From assembly GCA_011775825.1 (NCBI GenBank), contig JAABYK010000125.1, forward strand, positions 31,958 to 40,481: 8,524 bases of DNA, read 5' to 3'. Of the stretch, positions 1-6,813 are shown one piece after another; positions within the stretch are counted from its first letter, which is position 1; each line of letters starts with the position of its first letter. Position numbers and translations under genes: made by a program. The DNA comes from Candidatus Zhuqueibacterota bacterium (GTDB lineage Bacteria; Zhuqueibacterota; Zhuqueibacteria; Oceanimicrobiales; Oceanimicrobiaceae). The notes beneath the pieces were generated by a model. The model saw only the letters and a list, made by a program, of their open reading frames with translations, searched no databases and was not told where the DNA came from.

Positions 1-52
1 CGAGAGTCATATATCCGTGATTCTTATTGTGCAGCTTTGTATATTCAACCAT
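1..52 (-). CDS. Start of an unidentified gene, cut by the left edge
   Basis: An ATG at 52-50 opens a frame that stays open for 17 codons to the window edge and reads MVEYTKLHNKNHGYMTL. It is preceded by a strong ribosome binding site, AAAGGGAGG, with GGGAGG at 58-63 and five bases to the ATG. The start lies 54 bases after the stop of the esterase-TPR gene with no terminator-like hairpin between, so it is probably the next gene of the same transcription unit. No signal peptide is visible in the 17 residues; the start is hydrophilic, unlike the other gene starts here apart from the DinB-like protein. I do not recognise the family from so short a piece. The start is well supported; the function is unknown. 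Confidence 0.7.
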   Translation of the reverse strand, partial: MVEYTKLHNKNHGYMTL

Positions 53-106
53 AAACACCTCCCTTTCACCATTATTGCTTTTTCCCACATCGCAATCGCG
101 AACCTG

Positions 107-1285
107 TCACTCCGTGCTATCCGCCAATTTCTTCTGCAGTCGTTCAAAGTTGTTTTTGTAGATTTTCACATTCGGATGCGACGTCGCCTGTGCCTTTTTG
201 TAGGCAATTTCGTAGTTCTTTTTCGCTAATTCAAATTGCCCGTTGGCGTCGTATGCATCTCCGAGGCTGTCGTACACATTCGCCGATTCGGGATACCTCT
301 CCACGTTGCGCTTAAACAAACGAATGGCCTCGTCGATTTCCTTCTGCGCCAACAGGCGATATCCGAGGCGATTGACGACGTTTTCAGGGGTTTCAATTTC
401 ATAGCCGAACTTTTTCGAAAGTTCAGCGTAGTGTCTGTCGAAATCATCCAATGACCCATTTTGAGCCACTTCTCTCGGCAAGCGCCAGTCGACGTACAGC
501 GCTTCCAGACCGTCATAAATCGTCCGGTGTGGCGTGGAGCCGTGGTCTTCATTTTCCATAAAGCGAAAGTCCCAGCGGAAGCTTTCGGGGGCATGTTTTT
601 GCAGAATTCGCACAAATTCCTCAGCCGGTACTTGCATGCGATCGCCTTCGTTACCGAGACTGCAAAAAAGAAACTTGTCGAAATCCGAATGACTTTTCAA
701 AAGGTCCTCAGTGTCTCCCAGAAGCCGCTGGTTGTCCCACCACAAAGTCGGACTGATTGAAATGTAGGCGTCGAACACATCTGGTTTGGTTAAAAGCGCG
801 TTGACAGCAAACAGTCCGCCGAAAGAATGCCCAACGAGCACTCGATAAGGATGAGTGCGGTAGTTTTGCTCCACGAAGGGTATGAGTTCGTCGCTGATAA
901 ACTTCAAGAAATTATTGGCGCCGCCAGCCGTGGGGAAGGTACTCGTCGTGTCTTGGAATCTCGGCGGCGTGAGATCGCGTGTCCGATCCGTATTCGGCAA
1001 TCCCACCACAATCATCTGTGGCACACGATTGATCCTTGATAAAAATTGGATGATGCCGGTGACATGATGGAAATGGCCACCCCCATCCAACAAAACCATG
1101 ACCGGATACTTCTGACCAGAGTGATCGTAGTTGGCCGGGAGATGCACCCATAACGTCCTATCCTCATCCAAAATTTCCGAAGTGATGCTAAGCCTCTCCC
1201 CGATGACAATGGGTTCCCGATGGTCGTTTTTCGCAAAAATCGACCCAGAAATAAGGGGAACAAGAATGAATATGAGTTTCTTCAC
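107..1285 (-). CDS. Exported alpha/beta-hydrolase (esterase family) with C-terminal TPR region
   Basis: A 392-residue protein. The GTG start at 1285 is chosen over an in-frame ATG at 1330 because AAAGGAGGT (1290-1298) sits just upstream; the longer reading would translate that site. From the GTG the protein begins with a Sec signal peptide, MKKLIFILVPLISGSIFA. Residues about 25-270 match the esterase-D / enterochelin-esterase-like alpha/beta-hydrolase family: a strand and turn VMVLLDGGG (62-70), the nucleophile elbow GHSFGG (152-157, Ser154 as nucleophile), and a likely catalytic His248 in ENEDHGS. The acid residue cannot be placed with certainty. Residues about 301-365 look like TPR helices (NRLGYRLLAQKEIDEAIRLF, then VYDSLGDAYDANGQFELAKK). 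Family members cleave ester bonds, for example in siderophores or acylated sugars; the substrate here is unknown. It follows the two propeller genes after a 106-base gap, probably in the same unit. Confidence 0.88.
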   Translation of the reverse strand: MKKLIFILVPLISGSIFAKNDHREPIVIGERLSITSEILDEDRTLWVHLPANYDHSGQKYPVMVLLDGGGHFHHVTGIIQFLSRINRVPQMIVVGLPNTDRTRDLTPPRFQDTTSTFPTAGGANNFLKFISDELIPFVEQNYRTHPYRVLVGHSFGGLFAVNALLTKPDVFDAYISISPTLWWDNQRLLGDTEDLLKSHSDFDKFLFCSLGNEGDRMQVPAEEFVRILQKHAPESFRWDFRFMENEDHGSTPHRTIYDGLEALYVDWRLPREVAQNGSLDDFDRHYAELSKKFGYEIETPENVVNRLGYRLLAQKEIDEAIRLFKRNVERYPESANVYDSLGDAYDANGQFELAKKNYEIAYKKAQATSHPNVKIYKNNFERLQKKLADSTE

Positions 1286-1289
1286 GAGT

Positions 1290-1298
1290 ACCTCCTTT
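1290..1298 (-). promoter_or_regulatory. Ribosome binding site that fixes the GTG start of the esterase gene
   Basis: The minus strand reads AAAGGAGGT here, four bases before the GTG at 1285. It is an almost complete match to the anti-Shine-Dalgarno sequence. It decides the start, because the in-frame ATG at 1330 has no such site and would translate this motif as part of the residues LKEVL. Confidence 0.8.
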
Positions 1299-1391
1299 AA
1301 AAATGTCCGGTCGTAAGTTTCATTCGACATGTCTACGTATCCTCAGTGCTTCTCATTGACCTCTGTGTCAACACAATAAATTCAAATTCGA

Positions 1392-2834
1392 TCACATTGT
1401 GATTGCAAACAACTTCGACTGATTGGTGATGAACAAAGTTCCATTCTTTGCAACAGGTGTAGTGTAAACGGCATTCGCCATATTGATCTCGTTGAGCAGT
1501 TCTTTTTTCTTGCCAGCCTTCAGAATAGCGACGTCGCCGTCTTCGTCCCCGATGTAGACTTTTCCATCCACGTAATAAGGCGAGCCCCAAATGGCGGCAA
1601 AGGCATCGTAGGTCCAGTAGTGTTCGCCATTTTGAGCGTTCAGACAGTAAACGAACCCGCTCAAATCGGCAGTGTACAGAATGTCGTCATGAATGGCCAC
1701 CGTCGACATACTGCGATTGTAGTCATCATAACCGCGATGCCAGACGACAGCAGACTCGGTGACATCGCCTTTTTGGGTGGCATCGATAACCCACAAATGG
1801 CCAATGCCCTCACCGTGTTCGGGATCCTGCCCGACTGAAACGTAAACTTTGTTGTCGTATATGACCGGTGTCGAAATGATATTGTTTTTGGTACCAGCCC
1901 CACCAAGTTCCCAAACGGCATCCTCCGGATTGCAGTTAAATTTCCAGATGTGTTCGCCTGTTTCCGGGACCATCGAGTAAAGCCAGCCATCGCCTCCCGG
2001 GAAAACCACTTGTGGTTGACCATTAACGACGTCATACGCCGGATTGGACCACTGTCCGTGAAGAATATTTTCGCCCGGTGAAGCGTCTTCCCACACCAAC
2101 TCACCTGTCGTTTTGTTCAAAGCGATGAAGCTTGGTGCGCTTGGAGACGGAATGTTAATGTGGGTCTCATCCACGCCGTTTCCGGTCACGACAAAAACCA
2201 GGTCTCCGACAAGCAGAGGCGAACAGGTGGCGAGATTGTGCGGAAAAACATCCAACTCGTCGATCATGTCGTATTTCCAAACAAAATCGGCATCGATATC
2301 GGATGTGTACTCTTCATCCGTCACGGGGCCGTCGTTTTCACCATCGAGAAAGCCTTCCGTATCCGCGCAGACCACCTGGGCTCTGTTCGAAATATAATAA
2401 ATGCGTTCGCCTTCCACGAACGGGCTGGAGCAGATGCCCTGCTGTGGCCAATCATTAACTCGCCCGGCCGCCAACTTATCGTGAGCGGCCTGCCAAAGAA
2501 ACTTACCGTCGGATTCTCGAAACGCCATCACCACACCGCGATCGCCTTTCAGCTTCGGATTCCGTTCTGCTTGATTATTGGTTCCGACGAAAACCTTTCC
2601 GCCGATAATTACCGGATTGCCGTACGTTTGCGATCCCAACTGACCCGTCCACTTGATGTTCATTCCGGAATCCGGATCCCATTTTGCCGGCAAACCGGTT
2701 TCATCGGACACCATGTTTCGGGCGGGCGAGCCTCCCCACATGGCGGTTTCAAGCAACGCATAAAATCCAATCGTCGACAGAACTAAGAACCCAGCCATTA
2801 AACGAAGCAACTTGACTCCTTTGATTTTCAACAT
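1392..2834 (-). CDS. PQQ-like beta-propeller repeat protein
   Basis: A 480-residue protein starting at an ATG with GAGGAGG nine bases upstream. Residues about 7-31 form a hydrophobic export segment, a signal peptide or anchor without an obvious cleavage site. The rest is a PQQ-type eight-blade-like propeller, shown by recurring blade motifs: KTTGELVWED (241-250), ETGEHIWKFN (291-300), QNGEHYWTYD (401-410), and alternating strands such as PVIIGGKVFVGTNN and SPYYVDGKVYIGDEDGD. An acidic loop, DGENDGPVTDEE (164-175), and LHGQWSNPAYD (258-268) are, as I recall them, conserved in environmental PQQ-like proteins; the loop could bind metal. Members may be scaffolds, BamB-like, or quinoprotein-like enzymes; PQQ binding cannot be judged here. 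Its start is 14 bases after the upstream propeller gene's stop, so the two are likely translationally coupled. Confidence 0.9.
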   Translation of the reverse strand: MLKIKGVKLLRLMAGFLVLSTIGFYALLETAMWGGSPARNMVSDETGLPAKWDPDSGMNIKWTGQLGSQTYGNPVIIGGKVFVGTNNQAERNPKLKGDRGVVMAFRESDGKFLWQAAHDKLAAGRVNDWPQQGICSSPFVEGERIYYISNRAQVVCADTEGFLDGENDGPVTDEEYTSDIDADFVWKYDMIDELDVFPHNLATCSPLLVGDLVFVVTGNGVDETHINIPSPSAPSFIALNKTTGELVWEDASPGENILHGQWSNPAYDVVNGQPQVVFPGGDGWLYSMVPETGEHIWKFNCNPEDAVWELGGAGTKNNIISTPVIYDNKVYVSVGQDPEHGEGIGHLWVIDATQKGDVTESAVVWHRGYDDYNRSMSTVAIHDDILYTADLSGFVYCLNAQNGEHYWTYDAFAAIWGSPYYVDGKVYIGDEDGDVAILKAGKKKELLNEINMANAVYTTPVAKNGTLFITNQSKLFAITM

Positions 2835-2843
2835 TCGTTATTT

Positions 2844-2850
2844 CCTCCTC
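2844..2850 (-). promoter_or_regulatory. Ribosome binding site overlapping the upstream stop codon
   Basis: The minus strand reads GAATGAGGAGGAAA: the TGA stop of the larger propeller gene (2851-2849) runs directly into GAGGAGG, the binding site for the next start at 2834. A ribosome finishing the first gene would sit on the site for the second, which suggests translational coupling and balanced production of the two proteins. Confidence 0.75.
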
Positions 2851-5059
2851 ATTCGCTTTTGGTTATTTTCACGTTGTCGTAAAAGATTTCTGTGGCCGAA
2901 TCACCGTACAAAGCCGGGCTGCCATGCGTGTTCGGTATCGGATCCTCAGCCGTAATGATCCAGGCTTCAGGCTCTTCTTCGCCTCTCGGCCAAATTTTCC
3001 CTTTAATCGTTCCTTTGCCATCTTTGATGTCCACACGCATTTTCATGGTGTACCATAAGTCCGGGTTCCACTCGTAGTCCTTTTCCACCATCAGCCGTTC
3101 CAGCTCTGCCGGCCACATCCGGATTTGCAATTGATTCTTTTTGGTCATGAAGTCAAAATAATAACGATGCGAGATCAATCCCATATCCGGGCTGCGACGC
3201 TTGACTTTCGTCGCCTTCATATCCGCCTGAATCGTATAGCCGGATATCTCCGGCGGAGTCAGAAACAGATTATGGCGATTCAAACCACGACCAGATGGTG
3301 GTTTCATCAGCACTTTCTCGCCATCCAACTCTTTTACGATAAACTTCGATGCATTCGGCCAATACGGCGGATTTTCATCAACAGGAAAATTGTCAAAGTC
3401 AATTTCGATGGGCAAATTCGGCGTGACTTGCATGCGGGCACGGGACTCCAACCCGCCGGATTTTGCGACAACATATCCCGCTTGAATCATGGCGTTTTTG
3501 TCTGGGCGGAAGCGACCGTCATCGGTAATTTCACCTTGAAGTCCATCGAGGCTGTACTCGACCTCGCCATTGCCTTCACTTACACGCGAAAAACGATCAA
3601 ACACCCTCACTTTGAAATTCACCATTTCATTCGCCCAGACCCAGGTTTCAGCCGGAATAATTTGAATACGAACCGGCTCGGTGCTGGGTGCGGCCGGCTC
3701 CGGAATCCTGACAACAGTCGGCCCGGTTATCTCGAATGCCGCATCCTCGTCACCCAGACAAAACAAGCCAGCCTCAGTCGCGAGATAGATTCGTTTATAA
3801 GCAATGGCCGGGGATGCGAAGATTTCCGCAGCACGGACTTCATTAAAGGGTATTCGATCACGGTCCAACGACTCGGCAGCATCTTCGCCCGGTTTGATCA
3901 TGTGGAGCATGCCATTCACTTCCGTCGCGTAGATTTTGCCGTCAGCCCAGACCGGAGACCCTTTGCCGACTGTGCCGAGATTGAACGTCCAATATTCCTC
4001 GCCCGTTTGTGCATCCAGGGCCATCAAATCGCCACTATTGGTCACCACATACAACCGATCATCATGAATTAACGGTGAGGCATACCCGACATCGATGCCA
4101 TCGTATCGCCATATCTCGTTTGTGCTGGTAATATCACCTTTGCCATTGGCATCGATGCAGACGATGCGACCAAGTTTCGTATTATCCAAATTCTCCGAAC
4201 TGTGGCTGGCGTAAACTTTACCATCCTCCACCACAACCGAAGACTGGATCGCCCCTTTGCTCAATCGGAATCTCCAAATCTCCTCACCCGTTCGGGCTGC
4301 AATCGCATAGATGGCGCCATCCGGCGCTCCGGTAACCATAGTTCGAATTCCGTTTATCACGGTAAAAACGGGATTGGAATAATTGGTATTCTTGGGGGTC
4401 GTCTCAAGGTAGTGCTGCCAAACCAACTCACCGGTACGTTTATCATAAGCATGAAATCGGGGATGTGGCGGCCCTTTTTCGCCCCAGGCAGCCCAGGTCC
4501 AGAAACTGATGTGGACGAGATCTTCATCGACGATCGGTGTCACGGTTCTGCCGCCGTAGCCGGAGAACCGATGAAATTCCTCAACCAGGGAATGCCGCCA
4601 AATGACGTCTCCGGTCTCACCGTTGTAACAGGTTAGGAGTCCCTCAACAGTGAAGGCATAAACATTTCCGGTCTCTTGATCTCCTTCCAGGCTGGCCCAG
4701 CCCACACGCGTAAAAGGAATGGTGGTATGGAATACATTGGATTTTTCTTCCCAAATAAGCTCACCATCTTCGGCGCTATAGCAGGCGATCACACGCTGCA
4801 TATGCTTACCTTCACCGGTACGTCCAATGACATAAACTTTGCCGTTCATGACGATGGGAGTCGAACGGCCGGTAAATTTCACGCGCCAGATTTGATTCTT
4901 GCCGTCCACAGACCAGCTTGAAATCAAACCTGTTTCAGGTGAAACGCCATTCCGGTACGGCCCACGCCAACTCGGCCAATCCGCCGAAAAAGCTGTTTGA
5001 GAACTGAGTCCGAAGAACAAAACGGTCGCTAAACACAAAAACTGAATTTTCTTAAACAT
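2849..5059 (-). CDS. PQQ-like beta-propeller protein with Ig-like and jelly-roll C-terminal regions
   Basis: A 736-residue exported protein. The ATG at 5059 is preferred over an upstream in-frame TTG at 5095 because GAGGAG (5065-5070) lies five bases before it and a typical signal peptide follows at once: MFKKIQFLCLATVLFFGLSS and QTAFSA, cleaving near residue 26. The mature protein opens with DWPSWRGP (27-34), the signature of environmental PQQ-like proteins. Propeller blades appear as AEDGELIWEE (96-105), GETGDVIWRH (147-156), KRTGELVWQH (207-216), ARTGEEIWRF (255-264) and AQTGEEYWTF (350-359), up to about residue 436. Residues about 463-547 resemble a bacterial Ig-like or cadherin-like domain. 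Residues about 553-736 resemble a concanavalin-like jelly roll as in LamG/DUF1080 proteins, ending GDSATEIFYDNVKI. The C-terminal part may bind or act on a glycan, which is inference. It is the first gene of the propeller block; 232 non-coding bases separate it from the DinB-like gene. Confidence 0.9.
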   Translation of the reverse strand: MFKKIQFLCLATVLFFGLSSQTAFSADWPSWRGPYRNGVSPETGLISSWSVDGKNQIWRVKFTGRSTPIVMNGKVYVIGRTGEGKHMQRVIACYSAEDGELIWEEKSNVFHTTIPFTRVGWASLEGDQETGNVYAFTVEGLLTCYNGETGDVIWRHSLVEEFHRFSGYGGRTVTPIVDEDLVHISFWTWAAWGEKGPPHPRFHAYDKRTGELVWQHYLETTPKNTNYSNPVFTVINGIRTMVTGAPDGAIYAIAARTGEEIWRFRLSKGAIQSSVVVEDGKVYASHSSENLDNTKLGRIVCIDANGKGDITSTNEIWRYDGIDVGYASPLIHDDRLYVVTNSGDLMALDAQTGEEYWTFNLGTVGKGSPVWADGKIYATEVNGMLHMIKPGEDAAESLDRDRIPFNEVRAAEIFASPAIAYKRIYLATEAGLFCLGDEDAAFEITGPTVVRIPEPAAPSTEPVRIQIIPAETWVWANEMVNFKVRVFDRFSRVSEGNGEVEYSLDGLQGEITDDGRFRPDKNAMIQAGYVVAKSGGLESRARMQVTPNLPIEIDFDNFPVDENPPYWPNASKFIVKELDGEKVLMKPPSGRGLNRHNLFLTPPEISGYTIQADMKATKVKRRSPDMGLISHRYYFDFMTKKNQLQIRMWPAELERLMVEKDYEWNPDLWYTMKMRVDIKDGKGTIKGKIWPRGEEEPEAWIITAEDPIPNTHGSPALYGDSATEIFYDNVKITKSE

Positions 5060-5291
5060 CCTCTCTCCTCTTGATTTTTGATCAACAATTTCCAAAAAGG
5101 AATTTCATTTTTACAAAAAAGCTGTTTTCAAGTTTCCATTTAAAAACAACCGAGAAAGGGGAACACTACAAGAAGCCCGACTAGTCCATGCTCATTTCCT
5201 CCCATTTTCTTCTGATTCTGCACATTTAAAAGAAATAAAGTTAATACATTTGGAGGAAAAAATCAAATCCCGACTCGAGTGTTTCCCCAAC
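5060..5291. other. Non-coding leader before the propeller operon
   Basis: This AT-rich stretch of 232 bases separates the DinB-like gene from the propeller operon and probably holds the operon's promoter. I find no convincing -35/-10 pair. On the minus strand it contains GGGAGG (5198-5203) ahead of ATGAGCATGGAC and TAG (5195-5181), a four-codon reading frame that could be a leader peptide or chance. The palindrome ACTCGAGT, just after the DinB-like stop, has no loop or U-tract that would make it a clear terminator. Confidence 0.4.
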
Positions 5292-5750
5292 CTAATCTTG
5301 CTCTCGACAAAAAGTAATGAAGTCCGTTACTGCCGGTTTTTCTCCGAAACCGCGCACGATCCGTGCTATCTGACCACGGTGGTGCTCACCGTGTAGCGTC
5401 AAATGCATTAGCATATCCCTGAGGGGCGTATAGAAAACCGTGCCTTTGCTGTTCCGATAACGCACAGGTTTGTGAAGTTCTTTTTCTGAATTGACACGGA
5501 AAAAACTGCGGTACAACTCATGATTCCCTGGCACGAATTCCCCACACTCGTGTAGTGACAATTCCGGCCAAAAGTCCTGCGGCCAGGGGTCCTTACCGCT
5601 CACACGCTCGTGGTAGATTCGTTCAGTCGTGAGCACGTGCGCGAACAAGCGAACGGCGTCCTCTGAGGGTGACCCAGCTTGAAGCGAAGCCAGCACGCGG
5701 CGGTTAGCCCAATGCGCATGCTCAAACAGATGTTCAAGGAGTTCTTTCAC
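5292..5750 (-). CDS. DinB-family four-helix metalloprotein
   Basis: A 152-residue cytoplasmic protein, the usual length for the DinB/YfiT-like superfamily. The N-terminal helix has HAHWANRRVL (11-20). The second helix has HVLTTERIYHERV (38-50), and the family-defining third-helix motif is LTLHGEHHRGQIARIVRGFG (117-136). By analogy with family structures the metal ligands would be His38, His120 and His124. Members bind a divalent metal; characterised relatives include thiol transferases (bacillithiol- or mycothiol-dependent) and stress-induced proteins of unknown role. This is not DNA polymerase IV, so no gene symbol is given. The start is GTG, the first possible start after an in-frame TAA three codons upstream; no clear ribosome binding site precedes it. 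A promoter about 35 bases upstream fits a short leader and suggests it is transcribed on its own. Confidence 0.88.
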   Translation of the reverse strand: MKELLEHLFEHAHWANRRVLASLQAGSPSEDAVRLFAHVLTTERIYHERVSGKDPWPQDFWPELSLHECGEFVPGNHELYRSFFRVNSEKELHKPVRYRNSKGTVFYTPLRDMLMHLTLHGEHHRGQIARIVRGFGEKPAVTDFITFCREQD

Positions 5751-5784
5751 GTTCGTTTATTCATGGTGTTTGGTATATTTGCTA

Positions 5785-5813
5785 AGTATAATAAACGCAA
5801 CCATCAGACTCAA
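5785..5813 (-). promoter_or_regulatory. Sigma70-type promoter for the DinB-like gene
   Basis: On the minus strand TTGAGT (5813-5808) and TATACT (5790-5785) are separated by exactly 17 bases. Transcription would begin near 5778, giving a leader of about 28 bases before the GTG at 5750. Position, spacing and orientation agree with a housekeeping promoter. It has not been tested against background frequency in this AT-rich stretch. Confidence 0.55.
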
Positions 5814-5894
5814 TAAGTTTCCATAAGATGACTTGACAGTGCTGCTCTCTACACTACAACCTGACAACATTGTGTTTTTTTAGCAAAGTTTTTT

Positions 5895-6113
5895 AGCCAC
5901 GGATTGACACTGATGGAACACGGATTTGGTTTTCAGCTTTTTGAACGGACTGTTTTGCAACCGCTTGAAGGCATTTTGCAAATTGTCTTCACAACAACCA
6001 ATTCAAAAATCCGTGAAAATCCGTGTGCATCCGTGGCTCAGACTTCAAGGGCTTTTGGTTGCGGCTTTGCCGCGCTGTGTGCATCTGTGTTAAATCAGTG
6101 TAAATCCGTGGCT
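5895..6113. repeat. Intergenic ATCCGTG repeat element with inverted ends
   Basis: The outer ends are a 20-bp inverted repeat with one mismatch: AGCCACGGATTGACACTGAT (5895-5914) against ATCAGTGTAAATCCGTGGCT (6094-6113). The element is built from degenerate 10-11 bp units. The middle block at 6009-6038 has three 10-bp units: ATCCGTGAAA, ATCCGTGTGC, ATCCGTGGCT. The right block at 6083-6113 reads ATCTGTGTTAA, ATCAGTGTAA, ATCCGTGGCT. The left arm is the reverse complement of the same pattern. A short perfect hairpin, GCGGC-TTT-GCCGC (6061-6073), lies between the blocks. The RNA could fold with the left arm pairing to either right-hand block. I recall similar sequence as a dispersed intergenic repeat in many environmental genomes; it carries no transposase and its mechanism is unclear. 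Confidence 0.75.
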
Positions 6114-6162
6114 TATTTTTTGACTAATTAATTGCTTACCCACTCAATTCAATATAGAACCA

Positions 6163-6735
6163 CTATTTCTTCTGGAGCTTAAGGTTAAATTCGCATCTGA
6201 GCACGCCATTTTCATCTTTTTCCAAAGGTCGAATGTCGGCAAATTTGCCCTTTTTCGCTTCTCGCAAATATTCTGACTCGCTGATGTGCGGATCGCCTTT
6301 AAATTCAAGCCTGAAACGCTGCGCTTTATATCCGGGACCGGAAACCACATAATGCACATGCGACGGCACTCTGCTATTTGGATAAGAGGCCGGTTTGATG
6401 GTGCGATACTCGTACTTGCCCTTGGCATTGGTGATCATGGTTCCGTTGATGCGGTGTTGATTTTCGTTCTTTCCGCCCCTCGAATAGTATCCTTTCGCAT
6501 TTGTGTGGTAAACGTGGACTTCGATGCCCTCAAGTGGGGTCTCTCCATCAAAGCCGTATACGGTTCCGGAAATAATCATCGGTTCGCCAGGTTCATCTTC
6601 TGACACCAGTGTGATCTTCCATTTTGTCTCGTCCCGATTCTCATCCCCTGAATTTTTGGCCAGATACTGACCAAACAGAATGCTTGCCCCTGTAAAAACA
6701 ACGGTTGCCAAAAGAAATAATCCACGAACGTTCAT
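6163..6735 (-). CDS. Exported intradiol ring-cleavage dioxygenase-like protein
   Basis: A 190-residue protein; the ATG is preceded by GAGGGG (6742-6747) with six bases between. Residues 1-21 (MNVRGLFLLATVVFTGASIL and F) form a signal peptide, possibly cleaved around FGQ, a pattern common in FCB-group bacteria. The core matches the beta-sandwich of protocatechuate 3,4-dioxygenase: ISGTVYGFDGETPLEGIEVH (55-74), HTNAKGYYS (77-85), KGKYEYRTIKPASYP (105-119), SHVHY (125-129) and a trailing EFKGDPHI (144-151). Aligned by eye with PcaH, the ferric-iron ligands would be Tyr84, Tyr118, His126 and His128, all present. The helical N-terminal region of classical cytoplasmic enzymes is absent. Known relatives open catechol-type rings between the hydroxyls; an exported short form could act on extracellular aromatics, but the substrate is unknown. 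It lies 78 bases after the DUF3500 gene and may share its transcript. Confidence 0.8.
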   Translation of the reverse strand: MNVRGLFLLATVVFTGASILFGQYLAKNSGDENRDETKWKITLVSEDEPGEPMIISGTVYGFDGETPLEGIEVHVYHTNAKGYYSRGGKNENQHRINGTMITNAKGKYEYRTIKPASYPNSRVPSHVHYVVSGPGYKAQRFRLEFKGDPHISESEYLREAKKGKFADIRPLEKDENGVLRCEFNLKLQKK

Positions 6736-6813
6736 ACGTGTCCCCTCATAAATTCGAGTTTTGTTTTGATGACGAAATTCACAATATATTTATTTAGTTT
6801 TTTTAAAATTGGA

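Larger units (their letters stand above)
5751..6162. other. 412-base intergenic region without a gene
   Basis: Between the dioxygenase-like gene and the DinB-like gene no coding sequence is supported. It holds the ATCCGTG repeat (5895-6113) and the DinB-like gene's promoter (5785-5813). A plus-strand frame of 75 codons (5904-6131) is only the repeat translated. No clear terminator is seen after the dioxygenase-like gene; the stretch at 6114-6162 is AT-rich and featureless. Confidence 0.7.

Noticed and set aside
1343..1371. TTGACA inside an inverted repeat (TTGAC-6-GTCAA) upstream of the esterase gene as a promoter
   Set aside because: The -35 hexamer is perfect on the minus strand, but the -10 position reads CACTGA. 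No acceptable -10 lies at 16-18 bases, so I do not call it.
2160..2786. Plus-strand frame of 208 codons
   Set aside because: It is antisense to the 480-residue propeller gene and without coding features; a shadow of the real frame.
3125..4072. Long plus-strand frame of 315 codons
   Set aside because: It is fully antisense to the larger propeller gene, which has a signal peptide, blade motifs and a ribosome binding site; the antisense translation has no family features.
5292..5750. DinB as DNA polymerase IV
   Set aside because: The protein has 152 residues and the HHRGQ motif of the DinB/YfiT-like metalloprotein family, not a Y-family polymerase.
6009..6038. Direct repeats of 10 bp as a CRISPR array
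   Set aside because: The units are contiguous with no spacers, far too short, and partly inverted; no cas genes are nearby.
5904..6131. Plus-strand frame of 75 codons in the intergenic region
   Set aside because: It lies almost wholly inside the ATCCGTG repeat. Its residues are simply the repeat translated, with no ribosome binding site or recognisable domain.
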